NCBI GenBank assembly: GCA_028282325.1
Contig: JANQID010000021.1
Coordinates: forward strand, 1 to 64,000
Direction: 5' to 3'
From: Chloroflexaceae bacterium
GTDB lineage: Bacteria; Chloroflexota; Chloroflexia; Chloroflexales; Chloroflexaceae
Length of the DNA: 64,000 bases
The notes beneath the pieces were generated by a model. That model ran no database searches and was not told the DNA's origin. It was given only the letters and a program-made list of their open reading frames with translations. The position numbers and the translations under genes are program-made. The number at the start of each line of letters is the position of its first letter. The stretch's first letter is position 1. Below, piece by piece: positions 45,236 through 53,245 of this stretch.

Positions 45236-46831
45236 CTACTCGTCGCTTCGTATAAGATAGGTCGTGTAGTCATCCTCGTAGCGCACCTCCCAGTCCGGAT
45301 CGGCGCGAACTACTTCGAGCAGATCTGCTTGCACTGCGTTATCGAGCAGCAATCCGTCAATCTGGTATTTATCAAATAACTCTGGCACATCGATCCCATT
45401 GTTGAGCAAGATGTATTCTTGCCATTGTTCGTAGGGATATACCTCGATACGTGTATCCACAAATACCGGTTGATCGGGCGCCGCCCAGATCAGGTAGCTG
45501 CCGTAGCCCATTTCGTTAAAGAGATGCTGGGGCCGCCGGGGATCGTTTTGCATATGTTCGACAGCGGCGATCGGTGTGCCGGGGGCGAGCAGCGAGCCGA
45601 GCTCCGGCGGCAGATCGAGTATGGGCTTGACCCAGGGCAATGCTAGAAGTATTAGCAGAGTGATAAAGCCGATCAATGTTGCATTCAGTTTTGGAGCGCC
45701 GCTAAACCTGGGACGTTCGCCGGAGCGCGATTCAACCCGTGATGCCGTTTGCACGACAAGCAAGGGCGTGGCGGCCATGCCAAACCAGACGATATTGCGC
45801 ACCGCACCGAACGCCAGCCAGAGCAATGCTCCGGCGATGAGCATGTCGATCGGGTCAGGACGATGCCGCGCGTAGGCGAGTGTAGCGAAGGCGAACATCA
45901 AGAACAGCACGAAGATAACGCCGCTGATGTCACGCGTTGTGGGCGGGGCCCACTCCGTGACAAGCGTTGTCACCGCCGAAGAGTTCAGCAGGTCGCGTAC
46001 ATAGAGCAGCACTTCAAAGCCGCGTGGGTTGATCAATAGCGCTGCCGCCGTCAATCCGCCCCATACGAGCAACTGACGTAACGGCGGTCGATAGGTTGGT
46101 TCCGGTCGCTGCATACTATCTTCGGGCTTTCCGACCGGACGGTGCGCCCACGCCGCTTCTGCACGACGGTTCTCGATGAAACGCCGTACGGCCTCGCCGA
46201 TGAATGTTAGCGTTATCAACGCGCCGCCCAGCACGAACGAACCGTGTAGGTTCACCCATATCATCATCAGTAAAGGCAGCAGCCAGAGCGTGTGCTTCAC
46301 ACCCGGCGTTTTCGGGGTCTGGAGAGTCGCGTCACCGCCTTTCTCGCGCAGACTGCCTCCTTTACGCCAGTCGGTCAAGATGACCAGAAAAGCGACAAAG
46401 AGCGGAAAGGCGTAACTTTGAGGGCGAACGAGCCAGTTGTCGAACGACAGCGGCATTATGGCGAGTAACAACAATCCGACACTCAGTCGGATCGATCCGC
46501 TGCGACGGATGCACAACTGTAGCAGCAATCCATAAGCCAGCGCTAGCACCAATGCTTGCACAACTATGAGCAGTGGTGCGCCGCCGAGGCTGTGAAACGC
46601 ATACATCAATACCTGCGCCAGCCAACTCTGGTTATAAAACGTCGTACCGGATTGGGTGAACGAAAAGATGTCGGTTGTGGGTATGACGCCGGTTTGCACG
46701 ATGATGCGACCGGTAGCCATATGCCACCAGAAGTCATTCGGCGGAATGGGCGTAAGCAAAGGTCGCAGGGCGATAAAGGCTACTCCGGCAAACAACCATA
46801 CGTGATCAAGAGTTGGAAAACGTCGGCTCAT
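45236..46831 (-). CDS. GT-C-type membrane protein, tandem paralogue B
   Basis: 531 residues with about ten to eleven helices. PPNDFWWHMATGRIIVQTGV (about 30-49) holds the acidic residue of the first outer loop. The C-terminal outer domain carries NEMGYGSYLIWAAPDQPVFV and IEVYPYEQWQEYI. Both blocks recur in the neighbouring gene. ATG 46831 lies 4 bp after the stop of that neighbour; an upstream in-frame start inside it is not needed. Probably a mannosyltransferase-like or lipid-linked sugar transferase; the substrate is unknown. Confidence 0.8.
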   Translation of the reverse strand: MSRRFPTLDHVWLFAGVAFIALRPLLTPIPPNDFWWHMATGRIIVQTGVIPTTDIFSFTQSGTTFYNQSWLAQVLMYAFHSLGGAPLLIVVQALVLALAYGLLLQLCIRRSGSIRLSVGLLLLAIMPLSFDNWLVRPQSYAFPLFVAFLVILTDWRKGGSLREKGGDATLQTPKTPGVKHTLWLLPLLMMIWVNLHGSFVLGGALITLTFIGEAVRRFIENRRAEAAWAHRPVGKPEDSMQRPEPTYRPPLRQLLVWGGLTAAALLINPRGFEVLLYVRDLLNSSAVTTLVTEWAPPTTRDISGVIFVLFLMFAFATLAYARHRPDPIDMLIAGALLWLAFGAVRNIVWFGMAATPLLVVQTASRVESRSGERPRFSGAPKLNATLIGFITLLILLALPWVKPILDLPPELGSLLAPGTPIAAVEHMQNDPRRPQHLFNEMGYGSYLIWAAPDQPVFVDTRIEVYPYEQWQEYILLNNGIDVPELFDKYQIDGLLLDNAVQADLLEVVRADPDWEVRYEDDYTTYLIRSDE

Positions 46832-46835
46832 AGCA

Positions 46836-48392
46836 TCACCGTCGCCATACTTCGCTGGATCCTTCTGCGAAGGTACGTTGCCAACCGGGTGTTTCAGCCA
46901 TCGTCTCCACAAGCTGCGACTGGTGAACACGGTCGAGCATTACACAGGCGATGCTATACTTGTCAAGCAGTTGTTCGACATCAACGCCTCGCGTGATGCT
47001 TACGTAATCTTCCCAGAGCGCAAAAGGGTAAAGCTCGACGCGCGGGTCGATGAAAACCTGGACTTCGGTCGAAAGCGCCCATATCATATACGACCCATAG
47101 CCCATTTCATTGAACAGATTGCCGGCGCAAGGCTCGGCGCGAAGGTGTTCGGTCGCTGCGGCTGGAGTATCGGCGCTCGCCAGTTCCGGCGCTCCGGGCA
47201 AGTCTGTGAAGAGATCTTTGTATGGCTGTGGCAACGGCAGCGCAGGTTTAAACCACGGCTGCACCGCAACGACCATGAATACAAGCAGAGCGGCGACAAT
47301 CCAATTACCTATGGATCCGCTGCGTTCACGGCGGGATGCCGATGGAGTTGCGTCGGCGTTCGAGGATTGGAAAGCCGGACGCACTTTGCCCAGGCTCTGT
47401 GCGACGATTGGCATTGCGGCCATGCCAAACCAGACCACGTAGCGAACGCCGACGAACGCCTGCCATGCTAACCCGCATACGAGCAATACATCGGTGATCG
47501 ATGGGCGTCGGCGGGCGAAGGCGAAAGCTGTAATCAATGCCAGTACGCCTGCATAGAAGAACGCGCCCGCCAGATTGCGCGGCGTGGGAGATTGCCATTC
47601 GATAATCAAGCTCTGGCTTGGCGAGTCGCTCAGCAGATCAAGCACATAGCTGAAAACGCCAACACCAAGCGGATTGATCATCACTGCGGCAACCATGCCA
47701 ACAACAGCGAGATACAGCAGCCGGAGACGCGCCCAATTCAAAGCGTACGGCTGGCGTAGCAACCGTCGTAATGTCTCGCCGGCTGCGAAAGCCCCGCCGA
47801 CGAGTATACCCATCATAAAGGCGCCGTGAACATTGACCCAGAAGATCATCAGCAACGGCAGGACGATCAGCCAGCGCGGCGCTAAACGATTTTCGGCGTA
47901 GCGGCCTAGAATGATGAGCGTGACAACAAAGGGAATCCATGACCAGTTCTGGGTGCGAGTGGTCATACTGTTTATCGTCATCGCCGCAGCGAGCAGCGTT
48001 ACCCCTGCCGCCAGACGCCACGATCCGCTCCGCCGTTGCGCTTCGACAGCAACGAGTGTAAATGCGCCCAACCCCAATATGTTACGGATAAATACGACCA
48101 GCGGCATATTGCCCAATTGATAGATGGCATAGAATAGCCATTCACCTAGCCAGCTTTGATAGACAAAAGGGGCGTCGGCGGGCAAAGTCCATGCGAAACG
48201 ATTGGTCGTTGGGATGCCGCTCGTCGATATGATCTCGCCAGCTTTCAAATGCCACCAGAAATCATTGGGAGATGTGGGCCACAGACTAATAAAAATGCCT
48301 GTGATGCTCAACGCCAGCAGCGCCCAGAGGTGTTCCAGGCGAATTGGCGGCAGTGCGTACGGCCTGGCTTGTTTGCGGAGATGGAAGGCCAT
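46836..48392 (-). CDS. GT-C-type membrane protein, tandem paralogue A
   Basis: 518 residues. It shares SPNDFWWHLKAGEI, FVYQSWLGEWLFYAIYQLG and NEMGYGSYMIWALSTEVQVF with the following gene, so the pair arose by duplication. The C-terminal outer domain is similar up to the end. AAGGAT before ATG 48392 is a fair ribosome site. Divergent from the GT2 gene at 48503; the 110 bp between hold both promoters. Confidence 0.8.
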   Translation of the reverse strand: MAFHLRKQARPYALPPIRLEHLWALLALSITGIFISLWPTSPNDFWWHLKAGEIISTSGIPTTNRFAWTLPADAPFVYQSWLGEWLFYAIYQLGNMPLVVFIRNILGLGAFTLVAVEAQRRSGSWRLAAGVTLLAAAMTINSMTTRTQNWSWIPFVVTLIILGRYAENRLAPRWLIVLPLLMIFWVNVHGAFMMGILVGGAFAAGETLRRLLRQPYALNWARLRLLYLAVVGMVAAVMINPLGVGVFSYVLDLLSDSPSQSLIIEWQSPTPRNLAGAFFYAGVLALITAFAFARRRPSITDVLLVCGLAWQAFVGVRYVVWFGMAAMPIVAQSLGKVRPAFQSSNADATPSASRRERSGSIGNWIVAALLVFMVVAVQPWFKPALPLPQPYKDLFTDLPGAPELASADTPAAATEHLRAEPCAGNLFNEMGYGSYMIWALSTEVQVFIDPRVELYPFALWEDYVSITRGVDVEQLLDKYSIACVMLDRVHQSQLVETMAETPGWQRTFAEGSSEVWRR

Positions 48393-48460
48393 AAACAAAT
48401 CCTTATTTCGCAATGGCCAAACAGGACTATGGTTGCGTGGTTGCTGGTAGCAGCAAGCAG

Positions 48461-48466
48461 TATAAT
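48461..48466 (+). promoter_or_regulatory. Promoter -10 element for the GT2 gene
   Basis: TATAAT at 48461-48466, about 37 bp before ATG 48503. No convincing -35 at 16-18 bp was seen. Confidence 0.35.
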
Positions 48467-48502
48467 ACCATAGTAAAAGGATCCTATACTGGAGAGCAGC
48501 AT

Positions 48503-49264
48503 ATGATCGACACAAACATTGCACCGCCAACTATGACCTTTTCATTGCCTCGACCAGCGATCGCCGATTGTACTATCGTCATTCCTACCTACAATGAATG
48601 CGAAAATATCGCTGATCTCCTGGCGCACATCTTAAAATATTCCCGCTTCCGCGTGCTAGTTGTTGACGACAACTCGCCGGATGGCACTGGCCATCTTGTT
48701 GCTGAAATGGCTTACAATGAGCCGCGCCTGGGACTCATTGCACGCCCGGGCAAGCAAGGTTTGGGTAGCGCATATATTGCCGGTTTTCGTCGCGCTCTGG
48801 CCGAAGGGGCGCAATTTATCTTCGAAATGGACGCTGACTTCTCGCACGACCCGGAATATCTGCCTTCGCTGCTTCAGGCTGCCGAAAGCGCTTATGATCT
48901 GGTTATTGGGTCGCGCTATGTTCCCGGAGGCGGTACGACTGACTGGGGGCTGGTGCGCCGAATGATCAGCCGGGGCGGAAACCTCTACGCGAGCGTCATT
49001 CTCAGATTGCCCGTGTCTGACAGCACGGGAGGCTTCCGCTGTTATCGTCGTCAGGTTTTAGAGGCGCTGGATCTCGATTTGGTTCGTTCCAACGGCTACT
49101 CATTCCAGATCGAGATGGCCTACCGTGTGTGGCAAGCCGGCTTTCGCATCGGCGAAGTGCCGATAATCTTTCCCGATCGACGCGTCGGCAGATCGAAGAT
49201 GTCTCGCCGTATTGTCACAGAGGCGCTGATCAATGTCTGGCGATTGCGGCTTGGTTTGATGTGA
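48503..49264 (+). CDS. Polyprenol monophosphomannose synthase (GT2)
   Basis: 253 residues. The GT-A domain begins CTIVIPTYNECENIADLLAH. VLVVDDNSPDGTGHLV, FEMDADFSHDPEYL (the DAD metal site) and GSRYVPGGGTTDWG are strongly typical of dolichol/polyprenol-phosphate mannosyltransferase Dpm1/Ppm1. The enzyme makes polyprenyl-phosphate mannose from GDP-mannose on the cytoplasmic face. GGAGAGCAGCAT precedes ATG 48503. This product is the natural donor for GT-C enzymes such as the divergent tandem pair next door. There is no C-terminal GtrA-type helix. Confidence 0.9.
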   Translation: MIDTNIAPPTMTFSLPRPAIADCTIVIPTYNECENIADLLAHILKYSRFRVLVVDDNSPDGTGHLVAEMAYNEPRLGLIARPGKQGLGSAYIAGFRRALAEGAQFIFEMDADFSHDPEYLPSLLQAAESAYDLVIGSRYVPGGGTTDWGLVRRMISRGGNLYASVILRLPVSDSTGGFRCYRRQVLEALDLDLVRSNGYSFQIEMAYRVWQAGFRIGEVPIIFPDRRVGRSKMSRRIVTEALINVWRLRLGLM

Positions 49265-49310
49265 TGTAGTATAAGCTGTTTTTGATAAACGGGCAGACAT
49301 TTTCGGCGAG

Positions 49311-49340
49311 TTGACATCTTTGCACCAATGTTTTTATAAT
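49311..49340 (+). promoter_or_regulatory. Consensus promoter of the DegS-like kinase gene
   Basis: TTGACA at 49311-49316 and TATAAT at 49335-49340, both perfect, with an 18-bp spacer. It leaves a leader of about 170 nt before GTG 49517. Confidence 0.75.
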
Positions 49341-49516
49341 ATTGAGCCATCGCATATGTTACAGTTCAAAGCGCTATTCTTAAAAGTAAATATTTCGTAA
49401 AAGAGAATATCGTCTTATCGAAATAGTGTAAATTCATCAATAGCGCTTCATCAAAGACTAGAGTTTTTTGTTTTTGGAAACTTTTTTGGTGACAATGACC
49501 GGTTAAGGAGGCTGCT

Positions 49517-50578
49517 GTGCCAGGCGACGAAGTTCGATCAAGTTTAGAAACTACCATCGAAAGCTATCGCGAGGAGCAAGAACGAAACCGCCGTGAATTA
49601 AGCGAGGTTGATGTTCTAGTGCGCCAGGGTTCGGCGGAAGTTGAGAAGCTGTCCCAGCGCGAGCTCTCGGTGTCGAACCGTGTGCGTGATCTCGAAGTTA
49701 ATCTCGAAAAGTATAACAAGGACGAGATTAAAAACTTTTACACCGCAGCCCAAGAAGTTCAGATGCGACTCCAAATGATGCGCGCCCAGCTCGAACAGTT
49801 GCAACTGCGCCAGACAACCCTCCGTAACCGGCAAGAGCAGCTTGCAGAATTCATAACCTTGCTTGATGAAGCAAGTCATGGTTATAGTGATCCAAACGTC
49901 GAGCGATCGAAATCGACGGATGTCAAAGAGATGATCCCGAATATTATTCAGGCTCAGGAAAAAGAGCGCCTGCGCATCTCTTTACAAATGCATGACGGCC
50001 CGGCTCAGTCGATGAGCAACCTTGTTCTTCGTGCTGAGATCTGTCAACGATTATTAGAGCGCGATGTCGATCAAGCGCGGGCGGAACTTACCGGTCTCAA
50101 AACAGCGATCAATAGTACCTTGCAGGATACGCGCCGCTTTATCTTTGAGTTGCGCCCGATGATCCTCGATGATTTAGGTCTGGTGCCTACGCTACGGCGC
50201 TTTATTGTCGAGTTTGGCGAGAAAAATGATCTTGAGATAAACCTTATGGTGCAGAATCTTGAGATGCGGCTGCCTAGCTACTTTGAGGTTACCATCTTTC
50301 GTTTTATCCAAACTGCGTTGGGCAATGTTGCGCAGCATGCAAACGCTAATCAAGTTCGCATCCTTCTTGATGTTTCAAACAATACCATGCATATTGTCAT
50401 TGAAGATGATGGAAGTGGATTCCACGTTAGTGAAGTGCTATCTGATACAAGCGGAAGACGCAATATGGGTATTGCCAGTATGCGTCAACAAATAGAGATG
50501 ATCTTGCGCGGCGAATTTGGTATCGAAAGCGCTATTGGTCGTGGGACGCGCGTTGCTGCAACAATTCCTTTGCCATAG
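49517..50578 (+). CDS. DegS-like cytoplasmic histidine kinase (HisKA_3)
   Basis: 353 residues. Residues 1-140 form a long coiled coil of the DegS sensor type. The HisKA_3 domain follows, with the phospho-acceptor His in LQMHDGPAQSM. A HATPase_c domain (about 255-353; DDGSGF and GIASMRQQIEMI) closes it. No membrane helix, so it should sense an internal signal. It starts at GTG 49517 with AAGGAGG upstream. No response regulator gene is adjacent; the next genes are a pilin and an amidase/M23 protein. Confidence 0.92.
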   Translation: MPGDEVRSSLETTIESYREEQERNRRELSEVDVLVRQGSAEVEKLSQRELSVSNRVRDLEVNLEKYNKDEIKNFYTAAQEVQMRLQMMRAQLEQLQLRQTTLRNRQEQLAEFITLLDEASHGYSDPNVERSKSTDVKEMIPNIIQAQEKERLRISLQMHDGPAQSMSNLVLRAEICQRLLERDVDQARAELTGLKTAINSTLQDTRRFIFELRPMILDDLGLVPTLRRFIVEFGEKNDLEINLMVQNLEMRLPSYFEVTIFRFIQTALGNVAQHANANQVRILLDVSNNTMHIVIEDDGSGFHVSEVLSDTSGRRNMGIASMRQQIEMILRGEFGIESAIGRGTRVAATIPLP

Positions 50579-50594
50579 CCAAATGGGGGGTTGT

Positions 50595-50636
50595 GGCTCA
50601 TAGCAGAGTACCCTGAAAGCGTTGGGACTATGGGCC
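50595..50636 (+). promoter_or_regulatory. Structured leader upstream of the Flp pilin
   Basis: GGCTCATAG (50595-50603) pairs with CTATGGGCC (50628-50636), with one G-U pair, and CCC/GGG may pair inside. It lies in the kinase-pilin gap. No T run follows, so it may be an mRNA leader or processing site. It fits no riboswitch class that I recognise. Confidence 0.35.
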
Positions 50637-50721
50637 TATTGAGTTATGTGTTATCCGACTTTATACTTCCAAATGCAGGAACAACCGCCTGCGAAGTTGT
50701 AAACTAGAGGAGGTGAACACA

Positions 50722-50880
50722 ATGCTGCGAAGTTTCTTTGCGAAGGAAGAAGGCCAAGGCCTCGTGGAGTACGCGCTTATTCTGGTGCTTATTGCTATTG
50801 TTGTTATCGGTATCTTGACGCTGCTCGGCGGTAAGGTCAGCGAAGTCTTCAGCACCATCAACAGTGGTTTGGGCAGCTAA
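50722..50880 (+). CDS. Flp/Fap-type pilin
   Basis: 52 residues, too short for most gene callers. The sequence has a basic leader, then EEGQGLVEYALILVLIAIVV: the G/Q prepilin cleavage region, the Glu-Tyr pair (E/Y) of Flp pilins, a 20-residue hydrophobic helix, and a short polar tail. Flp pilins are processed by a TadV-type peptidase and assembled by the Tad apparatus, none of which is in the window. TAGAGGAGGTGAACACA precedes ATG 50722. It has its own terminator. Confidence 0.9.
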   Translation: MLRSFFAKEEGQGLVEYALILVLIAIVVIGILTLLGGKVSEVFSTINSGLGS

Positions 50881-50958
50881 ATCACCTGCGAGACACTGAA
50901 GTTCGTTACAGTCCGATCTCTTCACGCCGTCGTCATATACTGTAACTGGACGGAATTG

Positions 50959-50999
50959 AACATAAGCCTGCCAAGTTAGCTTGGCAGGCTTATGTTTTT
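50959..50999 (+). terminator. Rho-independent terminator of the pilin gene
   Basis: A perfect 17-bp stem (50959-50975 with 50980-50996), a TTAG loop and a T run. It isolates the pilin transcript from the next gene. Confidence 0.85.
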
Positions 51000-51042
51000 G
51001 CCGTTTTTCTGGCAGATTGACTCACGCTCGTTTATTCGCCTA

Positions 51043-51072
51043 TTGACGCTCCAATATTTGCCATGCTACGAT
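51043..51072 (+). promoter_or_regulatory. Promoter of the amidase/M23 gene
   Basis: TTGACG at 51043-51048, an 18-bp spacer and TACGAT at 51067-51072 with TGC just before it (extended -10). Confidence 0.6.
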
Positions 51073-51108
51073 TTATCGAAATGGGTATTGGCGACAAAGG
51101 AGCGCGTT

Positions 51109-53214
51109 ATGAATGATATTTTTCCGATTACCCGTCTCGATACTGCCTCATCGACCAACTCCACCCGTCAAGGTTCTGCTATCTCGCTTATTGTTTTGCA
51201 TAGCGATCCGCGCACGACTACACAGGCGATTGCTTTTTACACCGCGCCGGATGCTGCTGTTACCCCACATTACTATATAGATGCAGCCGGTCAAGTAATG
51301 CAACTGGTTGACGAAGATCGTGCGGCTCATCATAGCGGTCTCGCTACCTGGGATAAACGACGACGCAACATCGACCGAATCAGTATCGGTATTGTTGTGG
51401 AACATACGCCGGGTATGATTTATACCTCCGAATCACTTTCTGCACTGTATCATCTGATTGAGCAGTTGTGTGTGCGTCATTCTCTTACGCCTGATGCACT
51501 TGTGTTTTGGGAAGCGATTGACCAGGGTCAGGAAGGGCGATACGGTCTGCTTACGCCGATAACATTGCCACCTGTCCCGACGGCAGTGGATTTCGGCGCT
51601 GTCGTCGAGTTTGACACGGCGGTTTCGTTTGGCGTCGGCGCGCCTGTTGAAGTTGAAGATGAAGTACCGTGTTGCCCTCCAGAACCGCCCGCGCCTACGC
51701 CGCTGCCAGGTGCGCCTGTGCTTGGCGGAGGGCTGAGTTTTGCACCTGAAAGCAGCGCTGATTCTCAGGCCAGTAATCGTCTGTGGGAGTTTCTAACCCA
51801 GGAGACGTATCGGCATCGTGGCGGCGGTTTTCAGAGTAATTGGGCTTTTCATCGCTTTGCGCCCAAGCATGATTTAGGCGCGCCGCTCGCGTCCGTTTCT
51901 GGCAAAGCCAGTGAAATATCGTTTAATCGCAAGATGTATGGCTTCCAAGTCTTTGGGCGTGATACTATCTTTAATGAGATACCTCAGTGGACGGCTATCC
52001 AGAGTCTCAATGCTTTACTCAACAGCAAGATTCCTTCCAGCGGGCTGGAGAGATTATTGCTCGAAGCAACGTATGTTGCGACCGGGCAGGTATTGCACGA
52101 CGACTGGAAGTTTCATCAGATCGCGGTCGCCGAGCAATTGGGGCCGCCGTTGAGCGGGAGTTACACTGTCACCCTTGATGGTCAGAAAACGAACCTCCAG
52201 GTCTTTGCCGGCGATACGCTCTACTGTTTCCCGCCACAGTGGGGGGATGTGCGCAAACTCAGCGATGCAGATGCAGGAGCGCTGCGTGATGCATTGTGGG
52301 CGGAGGCATACAAAGTGTCTGCCAGTGCGTATGATCCCGGTTCGGCATTTCATCAGCAGGCCGTTGAGTTTGCACTAGGAACGCCGTTGACCGGCGTTTA
52401 TCAGGTGGATTTTGAAGGGAACACGTTTACTATGCAGGTGTTCGCCGATGATACACTGTATGCTGGAGCGGACAATATCATTCAACGATTGAGCGCTCTT
52501 CCGAAGCCGGACATTATTGCTAACTTTAAGACGGCTGATACGAAGTCGGCGGCGGCGACGCAACCTGTCATTCAACCCTCGTCTGGCAGCCAGGATGATG
52601 CAACGAGTGACAAACAACCGACATTTTCAATTCTGCCAATTGCTGGCCAGCCGCGGATCTCACAGTTTTACGGATATACCAAATATTCCAAACGACGCAC
52701 CGATATCTATAAAGCGACGCAAGCGCGTCATTCGGGCCTGGATTTTGCCGTACCTGACGGAACGCCGTTGCTCTCTGTCGGCTATGGCCTGGTATTGTGC
52801 GCGGGCCAGGGATGCCCGTTTGGGGCGAATCGTCCCGGCTCAATCGTGGTGCGCTATGGCAGCGTCTATGCCGTCTATGGTCATGCGCGGTCGGCGCGCG
52901 TACGCAAAGGCCAGCTTGTCAAGCCGGGCGATGTGTTGGGAGAATCGGGGACATTTGTCGGGCCGCATTTGCATTTTGAGTTGCGTCCGGTTCCACAGCG
53001 GATGTTGGGAAATCACGATCCCAGTCAGTCTCCCATGAATCCCGGCGCAGCGCTTAATCCGATTAATTTCTTTACCTCGGATCTGATGTCATATTTTGAG
53101 CAGCAGTATGGTCGTTTGCGAGGAACTGACGGCGAGTTCTGCGTCGGGTCGCTGCACGATCAACCTGACACAACGTTTGGTGCAGCGCTTGATACCCGTC
53201 CATGCACCAACTAA
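51109..53214 (+). CDS. Fusion of N-acetylmuramoyl-L-alanine amidase fold, triple repeat and M23 peptidase
   Basis: 701 residues. Residues 20-140 have the amidase_2/PGRP fold (SLIVLHSD with H31, TPHYYID, VVEH with H99). The usual last motif with His and Cys/Asp is absent: LVFWEAIDQGQEGRYG stands in its place, so zinc binding may be lost. A Pro-rich linker (185-205) leads to three units (about 222-308, 313-395 and 396-464) with FH..A, LG.PL and QVF..DT(I/L). The M23 domain (about 515-640) has HSGLD (H541, D545) and HLHFEL, and looks active. AAAGGAG supports ATG 51109. There is no signal peptide, so how it reaches the wall is unclear. Confidence 0.85.
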   Translation: MNDIFPITRLDTASSTNSTRQGSAISLIVLHSDPRTTTQAIAFYTAPDAAVTPHYYIDAAGQVMQLVDEDRAAHHSGLATWDKRRRNIDRISIGIVVEHTPGMIYTSESLSALYHLIEQLCVRHSLTPDALVFWEAIDQGQEGRYGLLTPITLPPVPTAVDFGAVVEFDTAVSFGVGAPVEVEDEVPCCPPEPPAPTPLPGAPVLGGGLSFAPESSADSQASNRLWEFLTQETYRHRGGGFQSNWAFHRFAPKHDLGAPLASVSGKASEISFNRKMYGFQVFGRDTIFNEIPQWTAIQSLNALLNSKIPSSGLERLLLEATYVATGQVLHDDWKFHQIAVAEQLGPPLSGSYTVTLDGQKTNLQVFAGDTLYCFPPQWGDVRKLSDADAGALRDALWAEAYKVSASAYDPGSAFHQQAVEFALGTPLTGVYQVDFEGNTFTMQVFADDTLYAGADNIIQRLSALPKPDIIANFKTADTKSAAATQPVIQPSSGSQDDATSDKQPTFSILPIAGQPRISQFYGYTKYSKRRTDIYKATQARHSGLDFAVPDGTPLLSVGYGLVLCAGQGCPFGANRPGSIVVRYGSVYAVYGHARSARVRKGQLVKPGDVLGESGTFVGPHLHFELRPVPQRMLGNHDPSQSPMNPGAALNPINFFTSDLMSYFEQQYGRLRGTDGEFCVGSLHDQPDTTFGAALDTRPCTN

Positions 53215-53245
53215 CGCTCATTATTGTTGATGCGCGGAGGGCGTG

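Noticed and set aside
50581-50721. Cyclic di-GMP riboswitch before the pilin
   Set aside because: The hairpin lacks the conserved GGGACGCAAAGCC-type core, so the assignment is not supported.
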